From: CAYWMD01 sp964458575
GTDB taxonomy: Bacteria > Verrucomicrobiota > Verrucomicrobiia > Limisphaerales > JADLHS01
Reading direction: 5' to 3'
Assembly: GCA_964458575.1 (NCBI GenBank)
Contig: CAYWMD010000002.1
Location: 1 to 64,000, forward strand
Length of the DNA: 64,000 nucleotides
Below are positions 27,476-35,987 of the stretch, in pieces. The number at the start of each line of letters is the position of its first letter. The first letter of the stretch is position 1. A model generated the notes under the pieces. It made no database searches. It was given only the letters and a program-made list of their open reading frames with translations, and was not told where the DNA came from. A program made the position numbers and the translations under genes.

Positions 27476-28816
27476 TCAGACAAATTGCGCGACCAACAGG
27501 ACCAAAGCCAGTCCCACCAGGCTGATGCAGGTTTCCAGCACGGTCCAGGTCTTGAAAGTCTGCGTTACGGTGAGGTGGAAGGTTTCTTTGACAAACCAGA
27601 AACCGCCGTCGTTGACGTGCGACAGAACCAACGATCCCGCTCCCATGGCCAGCACGAGCAATTCACGATTGACGTCGGGCGTATTCGCAGCCACCGGTGA
27701 CAACACCGCCGAAGCCATCGTGATGGCGACCGTCGCCGAACCCACGGCCACGCGAATGGCTGCGGCGACCGTCCAGCCCAGCAGCAGCGGCGAGACCTGC
27801 GCCTGTTCCACGATGTCGGCGATGGCCGCGCCCGCTCCGCCGCGCTCGAGCATTTTGCTGAACCCGCCGCCGGCGCCGACGATCAAAAGAATCGAGGCCG
27901 CCGGGCCGATGCAGTCTTCAAAGAATTTCAGAATTTGTTTGCCGCTGAAGCTGCGCGCGTAGCCGAAGGAATAAATGGAAAGCATTACCGCTAGTAGCAT
28001 CGCGATAATCGGGCTGCCAATAAAGTTTGCCCACTCATGCAAGCGGTTGTCCTTGGGCAGAGTCAGGTCAGCCAGCGACGAAAGCAGCATCAATAGCACC
28101 GGCAGCAAAATGGTCAGCAGCGTGAGACCAAAACCTGGCGGCTGATGCGATGGCACTTCCTGGGTGGCGCGTTCGCCAAGGCTGCCGAGGTCAACTTTGA
28201 GTTTCGACCCCACCAGCAACCCAAAGACGGGTCCTGCCATGATGGCCGTGGGGATTCCGATGAGCACGCCGTAGAGAATCGTTTTGCCCACGTCCGCGCC
28301 CAGTTGTTCGATGGCGAGCATCGGTCCGGGGTGCGGCGGCAAAAATCCGTGTGCGACGGACAAACCGGCTGCGACCGGTATCGCAATCCGCAGCAGTGGC
28401 GTGTTGGTTTCACGCACGATGGCGTAAACGATGGGCGCGAGCAGCACCAGCCCGACCGCGAACCACACCGGCACGCCGATGATGAACGCGACCGCCAGCA
28501 TGGCCCATGGTAATTGTCGTCCGCCCAGCAGCCGGATGAATTTCTGGGCGATCACGTGCGCGCCTCCGGATTCCGAGAGCATTTTCCCCAGCATCATGCC
28601 CAAACCCACAACCACGCCGAGAAAGCCCAGCGTGTTGCCGAAACCCTCCTGAAAAGCCCTGGCAATCTCGGGCAGTTTCATGCCGGAATGGAACCCAATC
28701 GCGACCGCGGCCAGAATCAGGGCGAGAAAAGGATGCAGCTTGAATCGCGCGATGAGCAGCACCAGCGCAATGACCGCAATCAGAGCAAACAACAGCAGGC
28801 TGGTTTCGTGGCTCAT
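27476..28816 (-). CDS. GntP-family permease
   Basis: 446 residues, about 12 to 14 hydrophobic helices. Typical GntP motifs include LHPFLALILAA near the N-terminus, GFGNTLGFLGVVVGLG, and GLSVAHGFLPPHPGP in the middle. The family imports gluconate and related hydroxy acids by proton symport, and some members carry D-serine. Since the next upstream gene encodes a D-threonine-aldolase-like enzyme (10 bases away) and the downstream gene a dipeptidase (2 bases away), import of a D-hydroxy amino acid or a related acid is a reasonable guess, not a demonstration. Confidence 0.92.
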   Translation of the reverse strand: MSHETSLLLFALIAVIALVLLIARFKLHPFLALILAAVAIGFHSGMKLPEIARAFQEGFGNTLGFLGVVVGLGMMLGKMLSESGGAHVIAQKFIRLLGGRQLPWAMLAVAFIIGVPVWFAVGLVLLAPIVYAIVRETNTPLLRIAIPVAAGLSVAHGFLPPHPGPMLAIEQLGADVGKTILYGVLIGIPTAIMAGPVFGLLVGSKLKVDLGSLGERATQEVPSHQPPGFGLTLLTILLPVLLMLLSSLADLTLPKDNRLHEWANFIGSPIIAMLLAVMLSIYSFGYARSFSGKQILKFFEDCIGPAASILLIVGAGGGFSKMLERGGAGAAIADIVEQAQVSPLLLGWTVAAAIRVAVGSATVAITMASAVLSPVAANTPDVNRELLVLAMGAGSLVLSHVNDGGFWFVKETFHLTVTQTFKTWTVLETCISLVGLALVLLVAQFV

Positions 28817-28826
28817 GGTGGCGGTG

Positions 28827-29957
28827 TCAAATCGTCAACCGCCGTTCCCGCGCCTGGATGCGCCAGCGTTCCGTGGCGCGGCCCTCGTGAATCACCACGG
28901 CCTCCGAATAAAGCGCGACCGTGGGACACACATGGCGCGGCACCCCGTAGAGACAATCGCCCACGGCAAACTGGCCGGCGTTTGCGCTCTCAACGACCAG
29001 ATGTTCCTCGCTGTGCGAAATCGCCGTCGCATCCGGCAGGTTCAAGAAGCGCACCCGCGGTGGCGGATTTTCCGCGGCGATGGCTTTATGGCCAAGGTCA
29101 ACGCAGAGCCGGTTGGCGCCCGGTTTGCTGACCACCCGCGTGAGTACGAGCGCCGCGCTGAGAAATTCCATGTCCGCAAACCGGTCCGCGTAACCAAAAT
29201 CCCACAACACACAAGTGCCCGGACTGCACTCGAAGGATTCATACTTTGCGTGCATGGGAAACGTTGGCGTGCCACCGGCCACCACCCGTGGTACCGGCAA
29301 GCCCGCTCCGAGCAGTTGCTGGCGAAATTCATGGACGGGCGAGAACGCCGTGGCACAAAGCTCCGCCCGCTTCACGGCATCCGACTCATTGATGTGACCG
29401 TCGTAGACATGCAATCCGCCCGGGCGGAGTCCCGGCATGGTGGCGATCAACCGGTACAACTGCGTGGCGGTTGTACCCGGTTCGACGCCTGTTCGATGCT
29501 GACCGCAGTCCACGTCCAGCAAAACGTCCATGGTGCGGCCGGCATCGGAAAACGTTTTGGCCAGCAACTGAATTGCCGGCGCATCATCGGCGACGCAGGA
29601 AAACGCCACTCCTGGGAACGCCTTCACCAGTTGCAGCAGGCGCACTGCGTTCGGGCCGACCATCGGGTATGCAATGAGAACATCCTTCGCGCCCGCGCCG
29701 GCCGCCATTTCCGCTTCTGCAAGGGTTGCGCATTTAAACCGGGTGATCCCGGCTTCGAGTTGGATGCGCATCACCTCGGCCAGTTTGTGGGTCTTGATGT
29801 GTGGCCAAAGCCGGTGCGCGCCCCCGGCGATGCGAATCATGCGGTGGACGTTTTCGCGGATGCGATCCGGGTAAAGCAGCAACGCGGGCGAGGCAACTTC
29901 GTCAACGTTCTCGACGGCAAACCAGTCGCTGGCTTGAGTTTTGGCTTCGGCGCTCAT
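28827..29957 (-). CDS. D-threonine aldolase / D-serine dehydratase-like PLP enzyme
   Basis: 376 residues, an alanine-racemase-type N-terminal barrel followed by the D-serine dehydratase-like C-terminal domain. The PLP lysine is in LWPHIKTHK (Lys55 most likely), VLLDVDCGQHRTGV is the usual next strand, and the C-terminal RHVCPTVALY carries the His and Cys that bind a metal in this family. It would split D-3-hydroxy amino acids into glycine plus aldehyde, or dehydrate D-serine. It is the first gene of a tight minus-strand set with gntP-like and M19 dipeptidase genes. Confidence 0.9.
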   Translation of the reverse strand: MSAEAKTQASDWFAVENVDEVASPALLLYPDRIRENVHRMIRIAGGAHRLWPHIKTHKLAEVMRIQLEAGITRFKCATLAEAEMAAGAGAKDVLIAYPMVGPNAVRLLQLVKAFPGVAFSCVADDAPAIQLLAKTFSDAGRTMDVLLDVDCGQHRTGVEPGTTATQLYRLIATMPGLRPGGLHVYDGHINESDAVKRAELCATAFSPVHEFRQQLLGAGLPVPRVVAGGTPTFPMHAKYESFECSPGTCVLWDFGYADRFADMEFLSAALVLTRVVSKPGANRLCVDLGHKAIAAENPPPRVRFLNLPDATAISHSEEHLVVESANAGQFAVGDCLYGVPRHVCPTVALYSEAVVIHEGRATERWRIQARERRLTI

Positions 29958-30040
29958 CGGTTAACACAAACGCAATCGAGCATGGCCGATTCAGAAGCGT
30001 CCCGTCCAGAATTCGTTTGTCGCCAAAGCCCGGGATTCGC

Positions 30041-31333
30041 TTAACCCGCCGTGGCCAGGTCGAGAAACACGATGCTGGAAGGATTGCCAACCGGCGTGTA
30101 ATGACCGGTGAAGTTCAACCGACCGGTTTTGCGATTCACGCGAAATACCGTGACGTTGTCCGCTCGTTGATTGCAGCAATAAAAGAATTGGCCGGTGGGA
30201 TCAAAGTTGAAACTGCGCGGGTAATCGCCCCGTGTCCATTCTTCGGTGACGAACGTTAATTCCCCGGTCTTGCCGACCGAGAAAATGCCGATGCTGTCGT
30301 GCAGGCGATTGCCGGCATAAACGAACCGGCCATCGGTCGCAACCAGGATCTCCGAGCAAAAGTTGCTGCCGGCAAGTCCGGGCGGAAGGCTGGAGATGGT
30401 TTGCCGCGGTGACAGCCGCCCCTTCGTGGAATCATAATCGAACAGGACGACATTTGAGCCTTCCTCCTGGAGCGAGTAGCACCAGCGTCCGTTGGGATGG
30501 AACGCGAAATGCCGCGGCCCGTCACCCGGTGGCAACGAGACTGCGGGCGGGTCATTCGGAGTCAAAGTGCCCGTCCGTTCATCGAACTTCCACACGAAGA
30601 TCTTGTCCAGCCCCAGGTCAACGTGCAGAACAAATCGGCCCGTGGCATCGGCTTGAATCATGTGCGCGTGGGTCCGGTCATGGCCGCTGAAGGCGAAACT
30701 TCCCGGCGGTGCGTTCGTGGCTTTCCTTGGCCCCACCGTGCCTGCATCCGTCTTGATGTCCGTGGCGGCTCCCAGGCTTCCGTTTGGTTGGATCGGCAGC
30801 ACCGCCACGGAGCCGCCGAAGTAATTGGCCGCCAGTAAAAACTTTCCGGACGGGTGAATGCTCACGTAAGTAGGCCCCGCCCCGCCGGCGGGAACGGTGT
30901 TGAGCAGGCTCAGTTGCCCGTCCGTCCGGTTGATGACCAAGGCACTGAGCGTGCCTTCCTTCTGCTTGCCAACATGGTCCGTCTCGTTGGTGCAATAAAG
31001 GCGCGTGCCGGCCGCATTTACAGCCAGGCAATTGGGGCTTGTGCCCGATGCGTAAATTCCGTCCGGCGTCATCGCTCCCGTCCGGCGGTCCACCTGGTAA
31101 AGGTGAATGCCCCGGCCGTTTCCCGGCGGCAAATCCACCTGAGTTGGCAGCACATCCTGGAGCGGCGAACTGAAGGTGCCGACGTACGCCATCAACGGCG
31201 CCCTCGTTTCGCCGGATCGGGCTGGGAACGGCGTCGCCAGAAACGGAGCAGTGCCGGCAAACATCGCGGCGGTCTTCAGAAACGACCGGCGGGAGAATCT
31301 GGGCGAACCGGGATGGACGTCTGATTGCATCAT
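30041..31333 (-). CDS. Lactonase-family seven-bladed beta-propeller protein (Pgl-like), exported
   Basis: About 430 residues from the ATG at 31333 (a second ATG follows directly). The N-terminus is a Tat-type leader, FSRRSFLKTAAMFAG. The body matches the lactonase/6-phosphogluconolactonase propeller family: MAYVGTFSS, GTSPNCLAVNAAG, GGAGPTYVSIHPSGKFLLAA, GDGPRHFAFHPNGRW and GDYPRSFNFDPTGQF are blade repeats with the family's PxxxxxxPxGxx pattern. The cytoplasmic members hydrolyse 6-phosphogluconolactone; with an export signal another lactone is more likely. Divergent from the GH57 gene, with 170 bases between starts. Confidence 0.87.
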   Translation of the reverse strand: MMQSDVHPGSPRFSRRSFLKTAAMFAGTAPFLATPFPARSGETRAPLMAYVGTFSSPLQDVLPTQVDLPPGNGRGIHLYQVDRRTGAMTPDGIYASGTSPNCLAVNAAGTRLYCTNETDHVGKQKEGTLSALVINRTDGQLSLLNTVPAGGAGPTYVSIHPSGKFLLAANYFGGSVAVLPIQPNGSLGAATDIKTDAGTVGPRKATNAPPGSFAFSGHDRTHAHMIQADATGRFVLHVDLGLDKIFVWKFDERTGTLTPNDPPAVSLPPGDGPRHFAFHPNGRWCYSLQEEGSNVVLFDYDSTKGRLSPRQTISSLPPGLAGSNFCSEILVATDGRFVYAGNRLHDSIGIFSVGKTGELTFVTEEWTRGDYPRSFNFDPTGQFFYCCNQRADNVTVFRVNRKTGRLNFTGHYTPVGNPSSIVFLDLATAG

Positions 31334-31503
31334 GCGGTGTGAGACTGGCGCAAAGCGGGTTTGCGGTCGAGACAAACGGCGTGCCGCACCGGGCCAGGGG
31401 TCGCGGAGTTGTTTGCGGCCAGTGAATCTGCGGTTGCCGGGTGATTCGCGATCGGGTATTCGTGACGGAGCAGCGTAAACCATTTATTGCGTATCGCTGA
31501 CCG

Positions 31504-33948
31504 ATGCAAAGATTCGTCTGCGTTCACGGGCACTTCTATCAGCCGCCGCGGGAGAATCCGTGGCTCGAATCGGTCGAGCTTCAGGACTCCGCCGCGCCCT
31601 ATCACGATTGGAACGAGCGCATTGCCGCCGAGTGCTACGCGCCGAATGCCACCGCCCGGATTCTCGACGGCGAGGGCCGGATAGCGAGCATTGTAAACCT
31701 TTACTCACGCATTAGCTTCAACTTCGGGCCCACCTTGCTGGCATGGATGAAGCGCGCGATGCCGGAAATTCACGAGGCGATTGTCGAGGCGGACGGGCAG
31801 AGCCGGCAGAAGTTTTCCGGCCACGGCTCGGCGCTGGCGCAGGGTTACAATCACATGATCCTGCCCCTGGCGAACCGGCGCGACAAACAGACGCAGGTGC
31901 TCTGGGGCATCCGCGATTTCGAAGCTCGTTTTGGCCGCCGGCCGGAGGGCATGTGGCTGGCAGAAACCGCCGCCGATTCCGAAACGCTCGACGTGCTGGC
32001 CGAATTCGGCCTGCGCTTCACCATCCTTTCGCCGTTTCAGGCGCAGAGTGTTCGACCCGTGGCCGGGGACCAGCCGTGGGCCGATGTCAACGGCGGCCGC
32101 ATCGATCCTTCCCGCGCCTACCTGTGCCGGCTTCCTTCCGGCCGTGAAATCAACCTGTTTTTCTACGACGCGCCGGTTTCGCAGGCGATCGCGTTTGAGC
32201 GGTTGCTCGAAAGCGGCGAGCGGTTTGCCGGGCGTTTGTTAAGCGCCTTTTCCGACCACCGCAACGGAGATCAACTCGTTCACGTGGCGACCGACGGCGA
32301 ATCGTATGGCCATCATCATCGGCACGGCGAGATGGCCCTGGCCTATGCCTTGCACCACATCGAGAGCAACCAGCTGGCCCGGCTCACCAACTACGGTGAG
32401 TTTCTGGAGCAGCATCCCGCCGCGCAGGAGGTGCGCATTCACGAGGGCAGCGCGTGGAGCTGTCCGCACGGCGTGGGACGGTGGATGATGAATTGCGGTT
32501 GCAGCAGCGGCGGCCATCCCGGCTGGCAGCAGGAATGGCGGGCACCGCTCCGGCACGCACTCGATTGGCTGCGCGATCAGCTCGCGCCGCTCTACGAGAA
32601 GCAGGCCGCGGTGCTGTTCAAAAATCCATGGGACGCGCGCAACGACTACATCGGCGTCATCCTCGACCGCTCGCCGAAAAATCTGGAGAAGTTTTTCGCA
32701 ACGCACGGCCGTCATCCGCTCAACGAAGTGGAGAAGATTGCCGCCGTCAAACTGCTCGAAATGCAGCGGCACGCGATGCTCATGTACACCAGTTGCGGCT
32801 GGTTCTTCGACGAGCTTTCCGGCATCGAGACCGTCCAGGTGATTCAGTATGCCGGCCGCGCGCTCCAACTGGCCCGCGATGTTCTCGAGCAGGATCTCGA
32901 ACCGGGTTTTCTCGAGCGGCTGCAACATGCGCGCAGCAACCTGCCCGAGCACCAAAATGGCCGGGTGATTTACGAAAAGTTCGTGCGCCCGGCGGTGCTC
33001 AACTGGGAGAAGGTCATCGCGCATTACGCGATGAGTTCCCTGTTCGAAGCCTACGAACAGCGGACGCACATCTACTATTACGACTTCGAGTCGGAGGAGC
33101 GGCGGGTGCACGTGGCCGGCAAAAACAAGCTGGCGTACGGCCGCGTGCGGGCCGGCTCTGAAATCGCGCGCGAATCGGCGGTGATGATTTACGCCGCGCT
33201 GTACATGGGGGAACAAAACGTGGTATGCGGCGTGAACCCGTGCAGCGGCGCGAAGGAGTTTGGTGCGGCGACCGAAGCCATGCGGGCGGCGTTTGAACGT
33301 TCGGACTACCCCGAAATCATCCGGCTGATTGATCAGCATCTGGAACGCCCGTCGTACAACCTCAAAACCCTTTTTAAGGACGAACAACGCAAGATCATCA
33401 ACGAAGTCCTCGCCGCCGCGCGGGATGACGTGGAGAGCGGTCACCGGCTGGTCACCGAACGTTATCAACCGTTGATGAATTTTTTGCGTGATCTGCGCAT
33501 CCCGCTCCCCGGACCGTTGCAGACCGCGGCCTTGTTCATCCTTCACGCCGATTCGTGCCGCGCGCTTTCTGCGGACCGCCCGGACCTGGACCGGGTCCGG
33601 TCACTGTTGGAGCATGCCCGCGCCAAGCAGATCAAGATCTTCGATGCGGAACTGGCCTATGTCGTGAAAGCCACGCTCGAACGGATGATGCAGAAACTTT
33701 CAGCCAATCCCGGCGACGTGCGCCTGCTCCAATATCTTGCGGCATTGGTGGCGCTTGTGCGCGCGACGCCGCTGGATCTAAATCTCTGGAAGGTGCAAAA
33801 CGTGTACTGGGGGATGTTGCAGTCGGTTTTTCCCGAGTTTAAACCAAAAGCCGGTCATCCTGATCCCGGCGCGATCGAGTGGACGAGGGCATTCCTCGCG
33901 TTGGGTGACCAGTTGAACTTCGCGGTGAAGCATTTGCGGGTGGGTTGA
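31504..33948 (+). CDS. Glycoside hydrolase family 57 protein with DUF3536
   Basis: 814 residues. The N-terminal GH57 barrel starts with VCVHGHFYQPPRENPWLE (the HxxxP pattern of the family) and includes MWLAETAADSETLDVLAE, whose Glu is the likely nucleophile, and HVATDGESYGHHH with the candidate acid/base Asp. The C-terminal half is the DUF3536 region (KNPWDARNDYIGVILDR, LMYTSCGWFFDELSGIE). GH57 enzymes act on alpha-glucans. No signal peptide, so intracellular glycogen or maltodextrin turnover is the best guess. No other glycogen genes are near. Confidence 0.9.
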   Translation: MQRFVCVHGHFYQPPRENPWLESVELQDSAAPYHDWNERIAAECYAPNATARILDGEGRIASIVNLYSRISFNFGPTLLAWMKRAMPEIHEAIVEADGQSRQKFSGHGSALAQGYNHMILPLANRRDKQTQVLWGIRDFEARFGRRPEGMWLAETAADSETLDVLAEFGLRFTILSPFQAQSVRPVAGDQPWADVNGGRIDPSRAYLCRLPSGREINLFFYDAPVSQAIAFERLLESGERFAGRLLSAFSDHRNGDQLVHVATDGESYGHHHRHGEMALAYALHHIESNQLARLTNYGEFLEQHPAAQEVRIHEGSAWSCPHGVGRWMMNCGCSSGGHPGWQQEWRAPLRHALDWLRDQLAPLYEKQAAVLFKNPWDARNDYIGVILDRSPKNLEKFFATHGRHPLNEVEKIAAVKLLEMQRHAMLMYTSCGWFFDELSGIETVQVIQYAGRALQLARDVLEQDLEPGFLERLQHARSNLPEHQNGRVIYEKFVRPAVLNWEKVIAHYAMSSLFEAYEQRTHIYYYDFESEERRVHVAGKNKLAYGRVRAGSEIARESAVMIYAALYMGEQNVVCGVNPCSGAKEFGAATEAMRAAFERSDYPEIIRLIDQHLERPSYNLKTLFKDEQRKIINEVLAAARDDVESGHRLVTERYQPLMNFLRDLRIPLPGPLQTAALFILHADSCRALSADRPDLDRVRSLLEHARAKQIKIFDAELAYVVKATLERMMQKLSANPGDVRLLQYLAALVALVRATPLDLNLWKVQNVYWGMLQSVFPEFKPKAGHPDPGAIEWTRAFLALGDQLNFAVKHLRVG

Positions 33949-34107
33949 TGACCGCTTGTTTCTCGGACGATCGCTTTTGAAGCCCGGTCAACCGGATTGA
34001 ATTCTCGCATCGCGAGATGCGCCAGCCGCGCAAAGACCACGAAAGCCGGAGGCGTACTTTCCGGCTTTCGGAAAGGTTGTGCCTGTTTTAATTTTGCCGC
34101 GGCGATG

Positions 34108-34183
34108 GCCCCCATAGCTCAAATGGATAGAGCAGCGGTTTCCTAAACCGCGGATCCCCGTTCAATTCGGGGTGGGGGTACCA
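34108..34183 (+). tRNA. tRNA-Arg (anticodon CCU)
   Basis: A 76-base cloverleaf: acceptor GCCCCCA pairs with TGGGGGT (G-U at the first pair), D arm GCTC/GAGC, anticodon arm GCGGT-TTCCTAA-ACCGC with anticodon CCT, T arm CCCCG-TTCAATT-CGGGG, discriminator A and an encoded CCA at 34181-34183. It reads AGG codons. The sulfatase gene starts only 13 bases beyond its 3' end. Confidence 0.96.
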
Positions 34184-34196
34184 CGCTGGATTGGCT

Positions 34197-35837
34197 ATGC
34201 TCACAACCATGCGTTGCACACGAATCATCATTGCCCTGGTCTGCGCCTTTTGCGCCGCCAGATTGAACAGCCTCGCCGCGAAGCAACCCAACCTCCTGGT
34301 AATCCTCGTGGATGACATGGGGTATTCCGATCTTGGTTGTTACGGCAGCGAAATCGCCACACCGAACCTGGATGCGCTCGCCAAAGGCGGGTTGCGCTTC
34401 ACGCAGTTTTACAACACGACGCGGTGCTGGCCGTCGCGCGGATGCATCCTCACAGGTTATTACGCACAGCAAATACGGCGCGACACGTTGCCGGGGATTC
34501 ACAGCGGCGGTGGCGGGACGCGTCCGCGCTGGGCGCCGCTCGTCACCGAGTTTCTCAAATCGGCGGGCTATCGTTGTTACCACTCGGGCAAGTGGCACAT
34601 TGACGGCAAACCGCTTAACAACGGTTTCGATCATAGTTACGAAATCGGCCGTCAGGACAACAACTTCCGGTCCGGTAGCGACACCGAGGACAATCAACCC
34701 GTTCCGGATGTGCCGGGTTACTATTCGGCGACGGCGTTTGCCGATCACGCCATCAAGTGCCTCAAAGAACACGCGGAGAAGCATCCGGACCGGCCGTTTT
34801 TTGAGTACCTGTGTTTCATCACGCCGCATTTTCCATTGCAGGCACCGGCGGCGGACATCGCCAAATACGCAGGCCGGTATCGCCAGGGCTGGAACCAGCT
34901 CGCTGAGGAACGTTACAAACGGATGAAGAAAATGGGTCTGGTGCAGAACGCCCGGCCGCAAATGCAGCGGGATGTCGGACCGCCGTACTACTTCCCAGAC
35001 AACTTGCGGCGGCTGGGGCCCGGCGAGATCAACCGTCCGCTTCCGTGGAACGAACTCACGCCAACGCAGCAGGAGTTTCAAGCGGCCAAGATGGCTGTTC
35101 ACGCGGCGATGATTGACCGGATTGATCAGGAAGTGGGGCGGATCATCGCGCAACTCAAGGCGATGGGCGCTTACGAAAACACGCTCATTCTTTTTGCCTC
35201 GGATAACGGCGCGAGCGCCGAGATCATGGTGCGGGGCGACGGACATGACCCTGCGGCACCGGCCGGATCGGCGAAGTCCTACCTCTGTCTCGGGCCTGGC
35301 TGGTCGAGCGCGTGCAACACCCCGTTTCGCCTGCACAAGACCTGGGTGCATGAGGGCGGCATCTCCACGCCGTTGATCGTGCATTGGCCCGCGGGATTCT
35401 CCGCTCGCGGCGAGTTGCGGAACAACCCGGCGCATCTGATTGATGTTGTGCCTACGCTGCTCGAAGTGTCCGGCGCGCGGAAACCCGCCACGATTGATGG
35501 TTTGGCAGTGCCGCCCGCACCCGGGAAGAGTCTGGTGACCGTGTTCAAGCAGGACGGCACGGTGTCGCACGATTTTCTCTGGTGGATGCACGAGGATAAC
35601 GAAGCCATTCGCGTTGGTGACTGGAAGCTCGTTTCGGCGAAAGGTCCATGGGAACTTTACAACCTCGCCACTGACCGGGGTGAGTCCCACAACCTGGCGG
35701 GCAAGTACCCCGAAAAGGTTCAGGCACTCTCGGGGCTGTGGGAAAAGGAGACCGCGGCCATTCGCGAACTGGCGCTGACCGATCTGCCCAAGGCCGCTGG
35801 CGAAGGCAAAAAGAAGCAACCGGGAAAAACCGAATAA
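34197..35837 (+). CDS. Secreted sulfatase (arylsulfatase type)
   Basis: About 546 residues. An N-terminal hydrophobic leader (IIIALVCAFCAARLNSLAA) is followed by QPNLLVILVDDMGYSDLGCYG with the metal-binding Asp pair. TTRCWPSRGCILTG holds the formylglycine site, CxPSR with Cys77, so a formylglycine-generating enzyme elsewhere in the genome is required. GYRCYHSGKWH and FASDNGAS are the other family blocks. It removes sulfate esters, most likely from sulfated polysaccharides or glycans, in the periplasm. ATGs at 34197 and 34209 are both possible starts; a TTG at 34191 is less likely. It lies immediately behind tRNA-Arg. Confidence 0.92.
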   Translation: MLTTMRCTRIIIALVCAFCAARLNSLAAKQPNLLVILVDDMGYSDLGCYGSEIATPNLDALAKGGLRFTQFYNTTRCWPSRGCILTGYYAQQIRRDTLPGIHSGGGGTRPRWAPLVTEFLKSAGYRCYHSGKWHIDGKPLNNGFDHSYEIGRQDNNFRSGSDTEDNQPVPDVPGYYSATAFADHAIKCLKEHAEKHPDRPFFEYLCFITPHFPLQAPAADIAKYAGRYRQGWNQLAEERYKRMKKMGLVQNARPQMQRDVGPPYYFPDNLRRLGPGEINRPLPWNELTPTQQEFQAAKMAVHAAMIDRIDQEVGRIIAQLKAMGAYENTLILFASDNGASAEIMVRGDGHDPAAPAGSAKSYLCLGPGWSSACNTPFRLHKTWVHEGGISTPLIVHWPAGFSARGELRNNPAHLIDVVPTLLEVSGARKPATIDGLAVPPAPGKSLVTVFKQDGTVSHDFLWWMHEDNEAIRVGDWKLVSAKGPWELYNLATDRGESHNLAGKYPEKVQALSGLWEKETAAIRELALTDLPKAAGEGKKKQPGKTE

Positions 35838-35946
35838 AATCAGGCTTTAGAAGCCATTTTTGCCCGTTTTTCCACCGCTTTGCCCACCGGTTCTGGCGCC
35901 GGACCCGGCCAGGTGAATAGTCATTCGCGCCCGCCAGTCTGATAAG

Positions 35947-35974
35947 GTGACAGTTAGAAAAAATCGCGTAAACT
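35947..35974 (+). promoter_or_regulatory. Possible sigma70-like promoter for the DUF6600 lipoprotein gene
   Basis: GTGACA (35947-35952) and TAAACT (35969-35974) are separated by 16 bases in an otherwise AT-rich stretch, 14 bases before the ATG at 35988. The boxes match the consensus at five and four positions. The short distance leaves little leader, so this is tentative. Confidence 0.3.
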
Positions 35975-35987
35975 AACCACTAAAGTT

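Noticed and set aside
28680..30044. Plus-strand frame of 454 codons opposite the GntP and D-threonine-aldolase-like genes
   Set aside because: It covers two genes with strong family motifs on the other strand and has none itself.
34184..34196. Integration site at the tRNA-Arg 3' end
   Set aside because: No integrase and no second copy of the tRNA end is seen in the window.
34143..35819. Minus-strand frame of about 558 codons opposite the sulfatase
   Set aside because: The sulfatase has its active-site motif; the antisense product shows none.
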